Positions 5,414 to 12,500 of a stretch of 12,847 bases of DNA are shown one piece after another. The DNA is taken from NCBI GenBank assembly GCA_035628335.1, contig DASPKA010000137.1, positions 1 through 12,847 on the forward strand, given 5' to 3'. The stretch comes from DASPKA01 sp035628335 (lineage in GTDB: Bacteria > Patescibacteriota > Doudnabacteria > UBA920). Within the stretch, counting starts at the first letter, position 1; the number at the start of each line of letters is the position of its first letter. The notes below the pieces were generated by a model, which saw only the letters and a program-made list of their open reading frames with translations, was not told the origin of the DNA and did not search any database. The translations under genes were made by a program, and so were the position numbers.

Positions 5414-6934
5414 TTACATGGCAAACTTCAATGGTTGTGTGGCCCAAGGTATGAGTTGGTCTCGGGCCATAGACCTGGAAATGTAGAAACCCTGGAGGCC
5501 GTTGCAGCCGAGTTGAGTTAGAAATTCGTATTGCTCTTTTGTTTCTACTCCTTCGGCGACAATTTCTAGGCCCAAATTTTGACCAAGTGTAACCATGGCT
5601 TGAAGTATTGCTCTGTCAGCAGGACTCGCCATGCAATGGCGCACAAATGAGCGATCAATTTTTAGTTTGTTGATAGGGAAGTTTTTTAAGTAGTTAAGAG
5701 AAGAGTAACCCACCCCGAAGTCGTCAACGCAGATTGAAACGCCTAGCTTTTGTGCTGCCTGGAAAAAAGTTCGGGAGATATGAATGTTCTCCATAGCAAA
5801 GTTTTCTACAATCTCAAACTCAAATAATTGTGGCGGCACGTCGGCTATAGTTTCTTTTACGAAAGCAAAAAAGTTCGTGTCTACTAGCTGCAAGGGAGAA
5901 ATGTTGATTGACACACCAAGGGTTTGTAGTCCTTTGCTGCGCCAGACATGCATATCTTGAACAGCAAGCTTTAGAATATGTTCACCAAGGGCAGGCATTA
6001 TACCGTTCTCTTCCGCAAGATCTAAAAAGCCCTTTGGAAGCAACAAACCCTTGCTCGGGTGATTCCATCGTACAAGCGCTTCTACGTTCAAAATCTCATT
6101 TTTATGAGGGTCTATGATAGGTTGGTAGTGCAGCTCAATTTGGTTTTTTGCCATTGCTTGCCTAAGCTCACCTGCAAGCTCCAGGTGCTTAGAAGCTCGT
6201 TTGTTCATTTGAGGATTGTAAAACCTGCTTGTATTTCTGCCTTCTTGTTTTGCGAGCAGCAGTGCCGCGTCTGCATTTGCCATAAGGGTCCATATATCCT
6301 TGCCATCCGATGGCGCCAAGGCAATACCAATACTTGTAGACAAAAAGATACTCTGGTCGTGCACCCGAAGCGGACTTTGCAGGGAACGGAATATTTTTTT
6401 TACGACTTGGAGAATATCAGAAGATTTTTCTATATCAAACAACAATACTATGAACTCGTCTCCACCTAGACGGGCTACAAAATCAGTCTCGCGAACGCAT
6501 TTTTGCAATCTTTTGGAAAACTCTGAGAGAAGCATATCGCCCGCCAGGTGACCCAGCACATCGTTTACTTTTTTAAAATGGTCCAGGTCCAGATAGAGCA
6601 TTGCCGCAGACAAATTGCCCACATTTGTGAGTTTATGCTCTAGAGCCTTACGATTTGGTAGGTCTGTGAGCGGGTCATGTAGGGACTGATAGCGGATTTT
6701 TTCTTCTATACTTTTACGCTCTGAAATTTCTTGTTCCAAGTCGCTTAGTCTCTGGCGTATGACTTCTATCATTATTTGCACTCCTGCCTTAAGTTCAGTA
6801 AATTCGTCTTCTTTGTCTGGAATCTCCACTTCTTCTGAGAAGTCACCTATTGATGCTTTGGCAAAGACGCTGCGCAAGCTTGTAAGCTGCTCAGCAACAT
6901 ATCTCTTATAGGTTTCTAGCTCGTCATATCCCAT
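5414..6934 (-). CDS. Soluble HAMP-like/GGDEF/EAL cyclic-di-GMP cyclase-phosphodiesterase
   Basis: From the ATG at 6934 the protein has 506 residues. Residues 28-62 (SIGDFSEEVEIPDKEDEFTE onward) look HAMP-like, followed by a coiled-coil linker to about 84. In the GGDEF domain, residues 85-240, D116 is the metal ligand, RETD (148-151) is the product-inhibition site and GGDEF (157-161) is intact. In the EAL domain, about 255-500, EAL (285-287), N344, E374, DDFG (404-407), K425 and E461 are all present. Both activities are therefore plausible: making c-di-GMP from GTP and hydrolysing it to pGpG. No membrane segment is present. The start at 6934 overlaps the upstream gene by 19 bases; a start at 7012 would add 26 residues lacking family features. 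It lies in an operon with a DUF2378-like protein and a membrane protein. An enzyme of this kind is unusual in a CPR genome. Confidence 0.92.
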   Translation of the reverse strand: MGYDELETYKRYVAEQLTSLRSVFAKASIGDFSEEVEIPDKEDEFTELKAGVQIMIEVIRQRLSDLEQEISERKSIEEKIRYQSLHDPLTDLPNRKALEHKLTNVGNLSAAMLYLDLDHFKKVNDVLGHLAGDMLLSEFSKRLQKCVRETDFVARLGGDEFIVLLFDIEKSSDILQVVKKIFRSLQSPLRVHDQSIFLSTSIGIALAPSDGKDIWTLMANADAALLLAKQEGRNTSRFYNPQMNKRASKHLELAGELRQAMAKNQIELHYQPIIDPHKNEILNVEALVRWNHPSKGLLLPKGFLDLAEENGIMPALGEHILKLAVQDMHVWRSKGLQTLGVSINISPLQLVDTNFFAFVKETIADVPPQLFEFEIVENFAMENIHISRTFFQAAQKLGVSICVDDFGVGYSSLNYLKNFPINKLKIDRSFVRHCMASPADRAILQAMVTLGQNLGLEIVAEGVETKEQYEFLTQLGCNGLQGFYISRSMARDQLIPWATQPLKFAM

Positions 6935-7476
6935 ACTATGTCGTAGGCAAAAACTCCGGGGGCAGTAACGTGAGTTGTCACTGTCCCTTGAATGCCTGAA
7001 TACTCCATCCATGCCTGGAAAAACCCTGTAAAATGCTCTATTGGATAGTCGGCATTGGTCATAGTTACTTCAATATGCGTGGGGCTTAATTCTCGTGTTG
7101 AGAATGTAACTCCTCTAAACACATGTCCGGCAACATGTCGGGTATTTAAAACAACTTTTTTGAAATTATTTCTAAAAAAAGGCAAAATAAGCTTGCCCAA
7201 CGGTGTTGTACTGAAATTGTTAAAGTGGAGCCGACCAGCTTCGTACGGTACTTTATCTTCAGGGATGTCTGCTGCTAGCAGACGAAGAGCACACTCAATA
7301 AGGCGGACTTCGTCCCTAATAGGTACTTCGTCTGAGTTGTTGAATTTGAGGCTGCCCCCGTATGCAGACTCGAGTTTTTTTAAGCCTTCCGGTCCAAGTG
7401 CTTTCTCCACTGCTTGAATGTGGCTTTTGAGGAAGATGCCTTTAATAACCGGTGAAGGTAGTGTTGACATGTTCAT
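6916..7476 (-). CDS. DUF2378-like protein, possible input partner of the GGDEF-EAL enzyme
   Basis: From the ATG at 7476 the protein has 186 residues. The layout resembles the DUF2378/TIGR02265 family known from myxobacteria: VIKGIFLKSH near the N-terminus, a helix LGPEGLKKLE, a YEAGRLHFNNF segment, LGKLILPFFRNNFKKV, and a final strand set ending DIVWD. That family has no established biochemical function, and my match is from memory of its pattern. No membrane segment or signal peptide is visible. The start at 7476 has GGGGAGGAG about 12 bases upstream; another ATG at 7470 and a TTG at 7509 are alternatives. The gene overlaps the start of the c-di-GMP enzyme by 19 bases, suggesting fixed stoichiometry and perhaps a sensor-output complex. 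Confidence 0.6.
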   Translation of the reverse strand: MNMSTLPSPVIKGIFLKSHIQAVEKALGPEGLKKLESAYGGSLKFNNSDEVPIRDEVRLIECALRLLAADIPEDKVPYEAGRLHFNNFSTTPLGKLILPFFRNNFKKVVLNTRHVAGHVFRGVTFSTRELSPTHIEVTMTNADYPIEHFTGFFQAWMEYSGIQGTVTTHVTAPGVFAYDIVWDMTS

Positions 7477-7490
7477 ATATGTAGTATACT
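7464..7490 (+). promoter_or_regulatory. Candidate promoter for the small membrane protein
   Basis: TTGACA (7464-7469) and TATACT (7485-7490) lie on the plus strand with a 15-base spacer, shorter than the optimal 17. It overlaps the 5' end and ribosome-binding region of the divergent minus-strand operon, so the two units would share this DNA. No better plus-strand candidate was found before 7561. Confidence 0.3.
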
Positions 7491-7560
7491 CCTCCCCAAG
7501 GATGTACAAAAATGTGAAAAAATTTTAATATATATCCACCTAAACTAAAGGAGAAAGTGA

Positions 7561-7839
7561 ATGGAAAGAATGTTTTTTGTACTTATCCTGATATACTGGT
7601 TAATAGCGACGAGTGCAGTAGCATGGCAACAGAAAAGGTTTGGTCAGTTAGACTGGGCATGGAAGATGCTTCACATTATTGCGGTTGGTCTCGGCTGCAT
7701 ATGGATAGGCTGGCTTGCTGGATTGGCTGGCTATAGGCTGGTTGCTGATTACCAGTTTGTGAACACTGTAGTTGCAGTTGCATGCGGGGCCATAGGCGGC
7801 TATGTCCTAACGGACTGGCTAGCCTTTAGAATAAAGTGA
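7561..7839 (+). CDS. Small three-helix membrane protein of unknown family
   Basis: The predicted protein has 92 residues and is rich in Trp, Ala and Gly. Hydrophobic helices lie at about 5-22, 37-58 and 66-87, joined by short polar turns (QQKRFGQLDWAWK and YRLVADYQ). Gly-rich stretches (VGLGCIWIGWLAGLAGY and CGAIGGYV) suggest close helix packing. A good Shine-Dalgarno AAAGGAG (7547-7553) lies 7 bases before the ATG. It stands alone: divergent from the c-di-GMP operon and convergent with the cupredoxin gene, with its own terminator. I do not recognise the family. The size and topology would suit a phage-holin-like, small transporter or accessory protein, but nothing in the sequence decides this. 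Confidence 0.7.
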   Translation: MERMFFVLILIYWLIATSAVAWQQKRFGQLDWAWKMLHIIAVGLGCIWIGWLAGLAGYRLVADYQFVNTVVAVACGAIGGYVLTDWLAFRIK

Positions 7840-7847
7840 TCACAGCA

Positions 7848-7897
7848 AAAAATCCCTCCTGATGCTCCGCCGGCTGGTGGATTCGGGAGGGATTTTT
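7848..7897. terminator. Bidirectional terminator between convergent genes
   Basis: A perfect 12-bp stem pairs AAAAATCCCTCC (7848-7859) with GGAGGGATTTTT (7886-7897). The 26-base loop holds a smaller helix, TCCGCC with GGTGGA. The A and T runs give a T-tract on both strands. It lies 8 bases after the small membrane protein's stop and 8 bases past the cupredoxin stop. Confidence 0.88.
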
Positions 7898-7905
7898 ACT
7901 ATGAC

Positions 7906-8385
7906 CTAGTTAACTGTTAGCTTACCTACCATGCCCATTTGTCTGTGGTTGTACACTGAGCAATAATAGTCAAACGTACCGGTTTTGTCTGCTATAAACT
8001 CGAAAGTTTCTTCAGCGTTTGTGTCTATTTGCTTTGTTCCAGCGTTGAACTCATCAATTTTTAAGTCATGGAAACCTGCTTCATTTTTGAAGGTGATTCG
8101 AACCCTATCTCCTTTGTTTACTGTAATCTGAGCCGGTGAAAAATTAAAGTTCTTGCCAGTTACTGTAAACTCCTTGGTGGCAGGCTGCATGCTTGGTGTA
8201 GTGGTGCCAGGTAATGTAGCTGTAGCAACTGGATTCATGTCCGCAGGAGTGGTTGAGGTGCCAATGGGGGAGTTGGTGCTTGGGACGGTCCCGGTGTCTG
8301 GAACTGATGTGTTGTTACTCCACCAGACAAGACCCAAGATGACTAAAATAACGATAATAATCCAAACGATGGTAGAATTTTTCAT
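7906..8385 (-). CDS. Membrane-anchored cupredoxin (plastocyanin/azurin-like)
   Basis: The predicted protein has 159 residues. Residues 5-21 form an N-terminal hydrophobic anchor with no lipobox Cys, and residues 24-70 form a Thr/Pro/Ser-rich linker. Residues 71-159 form a cupredoxin beta-barrel. The type-1 copper ligands are visible as H106 (in GFHDLKI) and the C142-x4-H147-x4-M152 loop (YYCSVYNHRQMGMVGKL), the spacing usual for plastocyanin-like bacterial proteins. The KNFNFSPAQITVNKGDRV strand pair is typical of the family. The domain should face outside the cytoplasmic membrane and carry single electrons, or possibly buffer copper. No oxidase, cytochrome or copper-export gene lies nearby. 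A TATAAT (8410-8405) ends 19 bases before the ATG, with no clear -35 box or Shine-Dalgarno site, so the leader would be very short. Confidence 0.9.
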   Translation of the reverse strand: MKNSTIVWIIIVILVILGLVWWSNNTSVPDTGTVPSTNSPIGTSTTPADMNPVATATLPGTTTPSMQPATKEFTVTGKNFNFSPAQITVNKGDRVRITFKNEAGFHDLKIDEFNAGTKQIDTNAEETFEFIADKTGTFDYYCSVYNHRQMGMVGKLTVN

Positions 8386-8404
8386 ATAACTTACTTTATC
8401 ACAT

Positions 8405-8410
8405 ATTATA
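8405..8410 (-). promoter_or_regulatory. Candidate -10 box of the cupredoxin gene
   Basis: A perfect TATAAT reads on the minus strand 19 bases before the cupredoxin ATG. No TTGACA-like box is found at 16-18 bases; that position falls inside the upstream terminator stem. The expected leader would be about 12 bases. Confidence 0.4.
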
Positions 8411-8423
8411 TGAGGAAAAAATT

Positions 8424-8452
8424 AAAGGATGGACAAATCTTGTCCATCCTTT
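8424..8452 (-). terminator. Intrinsic terminator after the 349-residue gene
   Basis: A perfect 13-bp stem pairs AAAGGATGGACAA (8424-8436) with TTGTCCATCCTTT (8440-8452) around a 3-base loop. On the minus strand it is followed by AATTTTTT. It starts 12 bases past the gene's TGA and isolates the cupredoxin gene from upstream transcription. Confidence 0.85.
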
Positions 8453-8464
8453 GAGCATCAAGGA

Positions 8465-9514
8465 TCAGTCCGCCCAGCGGACGTCTTTTTCGGTCCAGGT
8501 GAGCTTAACCAGCTTCAGACCCTTACCGTCCGGCACAAGTACTGTGTATTTCTCCTTTTTCTTCTTGTTTCCAGACGTAAAGCTGTGGTCTCGTCTCCAG
8601 CGCATCGAGCCCCCGCCTCGTTCTGCCAGGGCGCACGCGGCCAGTCGTACTCGAGTACGGGCTTCTCGGTACGTTGTTCTAGCACTATCTAGTTTTACTG
8701 CCAAAATTCCGGCTTCGGTTAGTCCACCGTACTTCGGCTGATTCTTTATTTCATCTTGGATATAAGCCGCCGGGTCAAATGTTGGCGGTGTGTAATCTTC
8801 AAGTGCGTAGCTGACACAGGGAGCGTCATACTCTTCTGTTTTGCCGGTCTCAAGTTCAAGACCTATAACCATGCGTTCGGAAATAGCCGGCAGTTCCTCG
8901 GGCTTCGGCACAGGTTCTCTGGTAACCGTGAGCCCGCTTTTCCCGTTCTTACCCTTGACATTAGCCTTGCCCCATATTTTTATTTGGGAAATGACTTCAA
9001 GGGAATCTGCCATGGTGATCAACTCTGGCACCATGCCTTTAGCCCACTGGCCTGCCATCCAGGGAGGAAGCAACGGCATACCTGCCAGTTGAAGCTCGTA
9101 GAGCCTGCCTGCTTCCCAGACTGCGGATTGGCTAATGGCTTGAGATGTCCTCAGGATGTCGAAGAACCTAAAGTTGGGTGGCTCCACCAGCATTGTGCAG
9201 CGGTTAAGCTCCCCGCCCACTATGAGCAGGTGGGAACGGAACTCAGTTTTGGATTTCCCGGGCAACGCCAGGAGAATGCCAAAATTTAGCCTAGTTTGGT
9301 TGTCTACCATGTGCACAACCTGACCTACACGGCCAACCGGTTGCGTAACTAGATCAGCGCTGTGCGGCGCGGCGTGGGCGTAGCGGTATCCACCATGGGT
9401 GATGAGTACCGTAACCCTTTCCGAAACAAGCATTTCTGCTAACATGGCCACGCTTTTGTTGGGGCCTTGGGTCTGAAACCCTTTGCCACCTGGCATCTCG
9501 TCAAAAAAACCCAT
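8465..9514 (-). CDS. 349-residue protein of unknown family paired with the large helical protein
   Basis: I recognise no domain. The protein is soluble, with no signal peptide or membrane helix. Residues 20-70 hold THGGYRYAHAAPHSADL, a His-rich turn-like stretch. Residues 72-120 look like alternating beta-strands (LNFGILLALPG, FRSHLLIVGG, CTMLVEPPNF). A Pro-rich break lies at 138-155 and a Lys/Gly linker at 185-193. A basic helix occurs at about 268-300 (SARTTYREARTRVRLAACAL). The C-terminus has a KKKK run and a final strand pair (KYTVLVPDG, KLVKLTWTEKDVRW). The start at 9514 is firm: a perfect AGGAGG (9525-9520) lies 5 bases upstream. It follows the large gene by 81 bases that carry a dyad and a TATAAT, so it may be separately controlled. 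Parts are GC-rich: 43 of 60 bases in 8581-8640. Confidence 0.75.
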   Translation of the reverse strand: MGFFDEMPGGKGFQTQGPNKSVAMLAEMLVSERVTVLITHGGYRYAHAAPHSADLVTQPVGRVGQVVHMVDNQTRLNFGILLALPGKSKTEFRSHLLIVGGELNRCTMLVEPPNFRFFDILRTSQAISQSAVWEAGRLYELQLAGMPLLPPWMAGQWAKGMVPELITMADSLEVISQIKIWGKANVKGKNGKSGLTVTREPVPKPEELPAISERMVIGLELETGKTEEYDAPCVSYALEDYTPPTFDPAAYIQDEIKNQPKYGGLTEAGILAVKLDSARTTYREARTRVRLAACALAERGGGSMRWRRDHSFTSGNKKKKEKYTVLVPDGKGLKLVKLTWTEKDVRWAD

Positions 9515-9541
9515 ACATTCCTCCTATGTTTGAGAGCGACT

Positions 9542-9570
9542 ATTGCTGTAACACGCAACGTTACAGTAAT
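9542..9570. promoter_or_regulatory. Dyad-symmetric candidate operator upstream of the 349-residue gene
   Basis: CTGTAAC (9546-9552) and GTTACAG (9560-9566) form a perfect 7-base inverted repeat around 7 bases. The symmetry extends to 11-base arms with one mismatch. It lies 17 to 45 bases before the Shine-Dalgarno site and directly downstream of a TATAAT, so it covers the expected transcript start. No T-run follows, which argues for a repressor site rather than a terminator. Confidence 0.5.
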
Positions 9571-9591
9571 ATTATATCTTTCATGTGTCAA
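9571..9591 (-). promoter_or_regulatory. Candidate promoter elements of the 349-residue gene
   Basis: The minus strand has a perfect TTGACA (9591-9586) and a perfect TATAAT (9576-9571), but they are only 9 bases apart and cannot serve the same promoter. Either TATAAT acts without a good -35 box, or TTGACA pairs at 17 bases with TACTGT (9568-9563), which lies inside the dyad. Confidence 0.4.
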
Positions 9592-9595
9592 AGAT

Positions 9596-12500
9596 TTATG
9601 AAGATTTCACGGCTTGCTTTATGCTGCCGATTTGTTGTTGGTAGCGCGGACGGTTGTCGAAGTACCATTTGCTAAGGGCGTAGTAGCCTGGAGCGGGGTT
9701 GTCAAAGCGCTGACTAGCTGAGAGTCGGCTTTGGATGCGTGTCCTGGCGAGGTCCTCTGCTAGTTCTTCCAGGTTTTTTTTCTGCTCTGCAAGCTCAGGT
9801 TTTCGTTTGAGAATGCTCTTTGAAAAGTAATTAAGCACCGCTTGCCAAAATTCAGAATTTTTCAGTTCGTGCATGATAACTTCCAAGTCCGTAGTCATGG
9901 CTGCGGCTTCCGGCGGCAACGAGTCGTAGGTTACTGTCCCCTCACTATAACCAGGAGCAAACAAATCTGCTGACTCTAAGGTAATGCGGTCCATGATTTC
10001 CGTTACTATATCTATATATATGGGACTTGCCCCAACCCGAGATTCTTGTTGTTCCTGCTGGATAACATCTACCAGGAATTGCTTTGCCTTTCCGGGAATT
10101 CGTTTAAACTCTTCTTCGGAAATTAAATAGGGATTTCTGAGCTCTAAGTTTCTCAGATACTCTAAACTCTCCGTGCCGTTGAAGCGGTTTGGTTCATAGA
10201 GAAAAACTTTTCGTTCCTCGTCATAATCATAGTGCCTGCCCCGGGTGATGTCTTCGTCCAGTATGCGCGGCACAGCGCTTGTTTTCAAGGACTCTTGCAG
10301 GGAATTTTTCAGCTTTTCGTACGCGCTTGCTTCTAGGTTTGCCGTTTGCGCAAATTTGGTGATTTTCTCCAGAGATTTTTCCAGCTTTTGCACTACATCA
10401 CGAAGCACTGGGGGATCTTTAAGCAACTGTTTAAGTTCCGGGTATTTTTCCGTTAGCGCCTGCGTGTTTGCTAGGGCTTGCCTATATTCTTGATTCCACT
10501 GACTCAGCCAGTTGAACATGTTCCATGTCAGTATGCTCACCTGGGAAATTTTTTCTGAGGACATGTCTAGGCGGGATTTTGTGCATACACCACGCAACTG
10601 TTCTAGGTATTTCTGTATGTTCGTAATCCGAATTTTGTTTTGCTCCCCTTGCTTTTCATGGATAAGTGCCCCGGCCAGTTGCATACAAGTTGTTTCTATA
10701 AAATCCTTTCCGTCTTCTACTATACCTATCGGCTTTTGCGTGGTAATATATTCGCTGTCATCAGGTTTTTCTTCTAGCAAGCGCTTTAACTCAGGATGCT
10801 GTTCCGGGTGTGCCGCAACGAGGGCTTCCGCTCTCTGCCGGTCAATGATGTCTTCTTCGTACTGCCACATGCCGAATACTTTTACTTCAGCAGTTTCCCC
10901 ATTAGGCAAGAGCATAGTGAATGGTTCATACCCTTCGTTTAGTTCGTCAGCTTCCGGTGCAGCGTACAATTCCTCTAAAATCTGGGGGTCTGATTTAGCA
11001 AAAATTAGGCGGATCGGCTTGTTGCTTTTGGTGAATGGTAATTTTTTGTATTTTTGTGCCGTTTTTAGGGGGTCTGTTGAGTTGCCGCCTTTCTTGAACT
11101 CATATACTTCGTCTCCGAATAGTGCGTCCGGGTAGCGTTCTGCTGGTACGAACCCGTACTGGGGCAGAAATGTTGTGCGGGGGTTGAGTAGTTTGCGCAG
11201 GGCAAGGACTACATAGCCTACGTTTTCCCAACAGTTCCCTTGCTCTATTTTTTTGAACAAATCTTTTTGTTCAAACCGTTGCAGTTGTTTTTCCAGCTGA
11301 GTGTGCGAAGCCGCAGTGGCGGATGCTTCAAGCTTTTGCATGAGCGTAGTCATGGTTTCCTGGCGCGCTCCATCGAGCAGTCTTTTAAGCTTACGCAAGA
11401 CAAAAACCTGTTCCTTATCATCAAGTTTTGGGTCAGGGTTTAGAAATTTATCCAAAAGAGCAATAAATTCCGCACCGGTTTGCTGTTTCGTCTCAGTAGG
11501 TGCGGACTGGCTGCCAAAGATTTCCACTAAACTTTCTTCAATAGCAGTTGCAATACGTTCACGCCTCACCCACAGACGTTCTGCTTCTTTGGCGATTAGC
11601 TCTTTATTCAACGCTGTTTGTCTTTCAGCATTCTCCCTCTCTGCTTTTTCGCGTGCCAGGTCAGAAAGTAATGTCTCCTGGCGTCTATAGTACGCTTGTA
11701 ATTCTAGTGCATATGCCGCACCTGGTTTGAATAAATTTTTACGAGTTTGGTTGGTATTTGCAACGAAGCTATAGAAATCATGGAGCCGGTCCAGTCCCTG
11801 GGTGTTATGAGCAGCAAGCCAACCATTAGTAAAGCGTTCTAATTGGGCAGTGTCTTTAAAAATGTTTACAACCACCAAGCGTTGCATGTTGTACCAAGCC
11901 TCGTCTTGTGGAAGACCAGGAATTAGGTCTATGAGTAGGAGGGAAAGCTGTTCCATGTTTTGGGCAATGTCGGCGTCTGTCTCGGTTAGCTTTGCTTGAT
12001 TTTGATTTTTTCTGCGCAGTGCCCGTTCTGCCAAGCCCCAGGCTACCCGGCGTACTCCTGCGTCCGGACTAAGCAAGTACTGGGCATAGACGTTTCTGAA
12101 TTCCTCAGATGCAAGCATGTTGATGCTGAAAAAGAGTTCGGTGGTAGCGGATAGTTCATTGTTAAAGCAGTAGCGGAAAATCTCGTCGCTGCGGGGGTCT
12201 GACCAGTCAAATTTTTTACCCAGTTCGAGCATAACTCGCACCAGTACCGGAAACGCAGACATATTTTCTACTTCATTGCTCGCTGCCTGAGCAAGCAAAA
12301 TGACCTCATCAGGTGAACTGATGGGCAGTTCGCGCAGCACTTGCCCGACTAGTCCATCTTCAAAGGTAAAACCTCTTTTGTAAATTTCCGCGTTAGCAAC
12401 AGTTATTAACTGCTCCATAACGCTGAATTTGCCCGCGGTGTCCTTTGCAAATGTAAGGTACTTGGCTTTTAGCCGCAGTATGTCGTCTTCCCCCATTCCT

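Noticed and set aside
6935..7012. A 26-residue N-terminal extension of the GGDEF-EAL protein from 7012.
   Set aside because: The added residues come from the other frame of the DUF2378-like gene and look random (Arg, Ser and Cys-rich); the ATG at 6934 gives a 19-base overlap and a sensible protein start.
8756..9289. A 177-codon plus-strand frame antisense to the 349-residue gene.
   Set aside because: The minus-strand gene has a perfect Shine-Dalgarno site and a terminator matched to its stop, while the antisense frame has neither and its product is Cys/His-rich without a domain.
10512..11135. A 207-codon plus-strand frame within the giant gene.
   Set aside because: It is antisense to a continuous minus-strand frame of more than 1,000 codons with convincing helical sequence; its product is Ser/Cys/Phe-rich, as expected of an antisense shadow.
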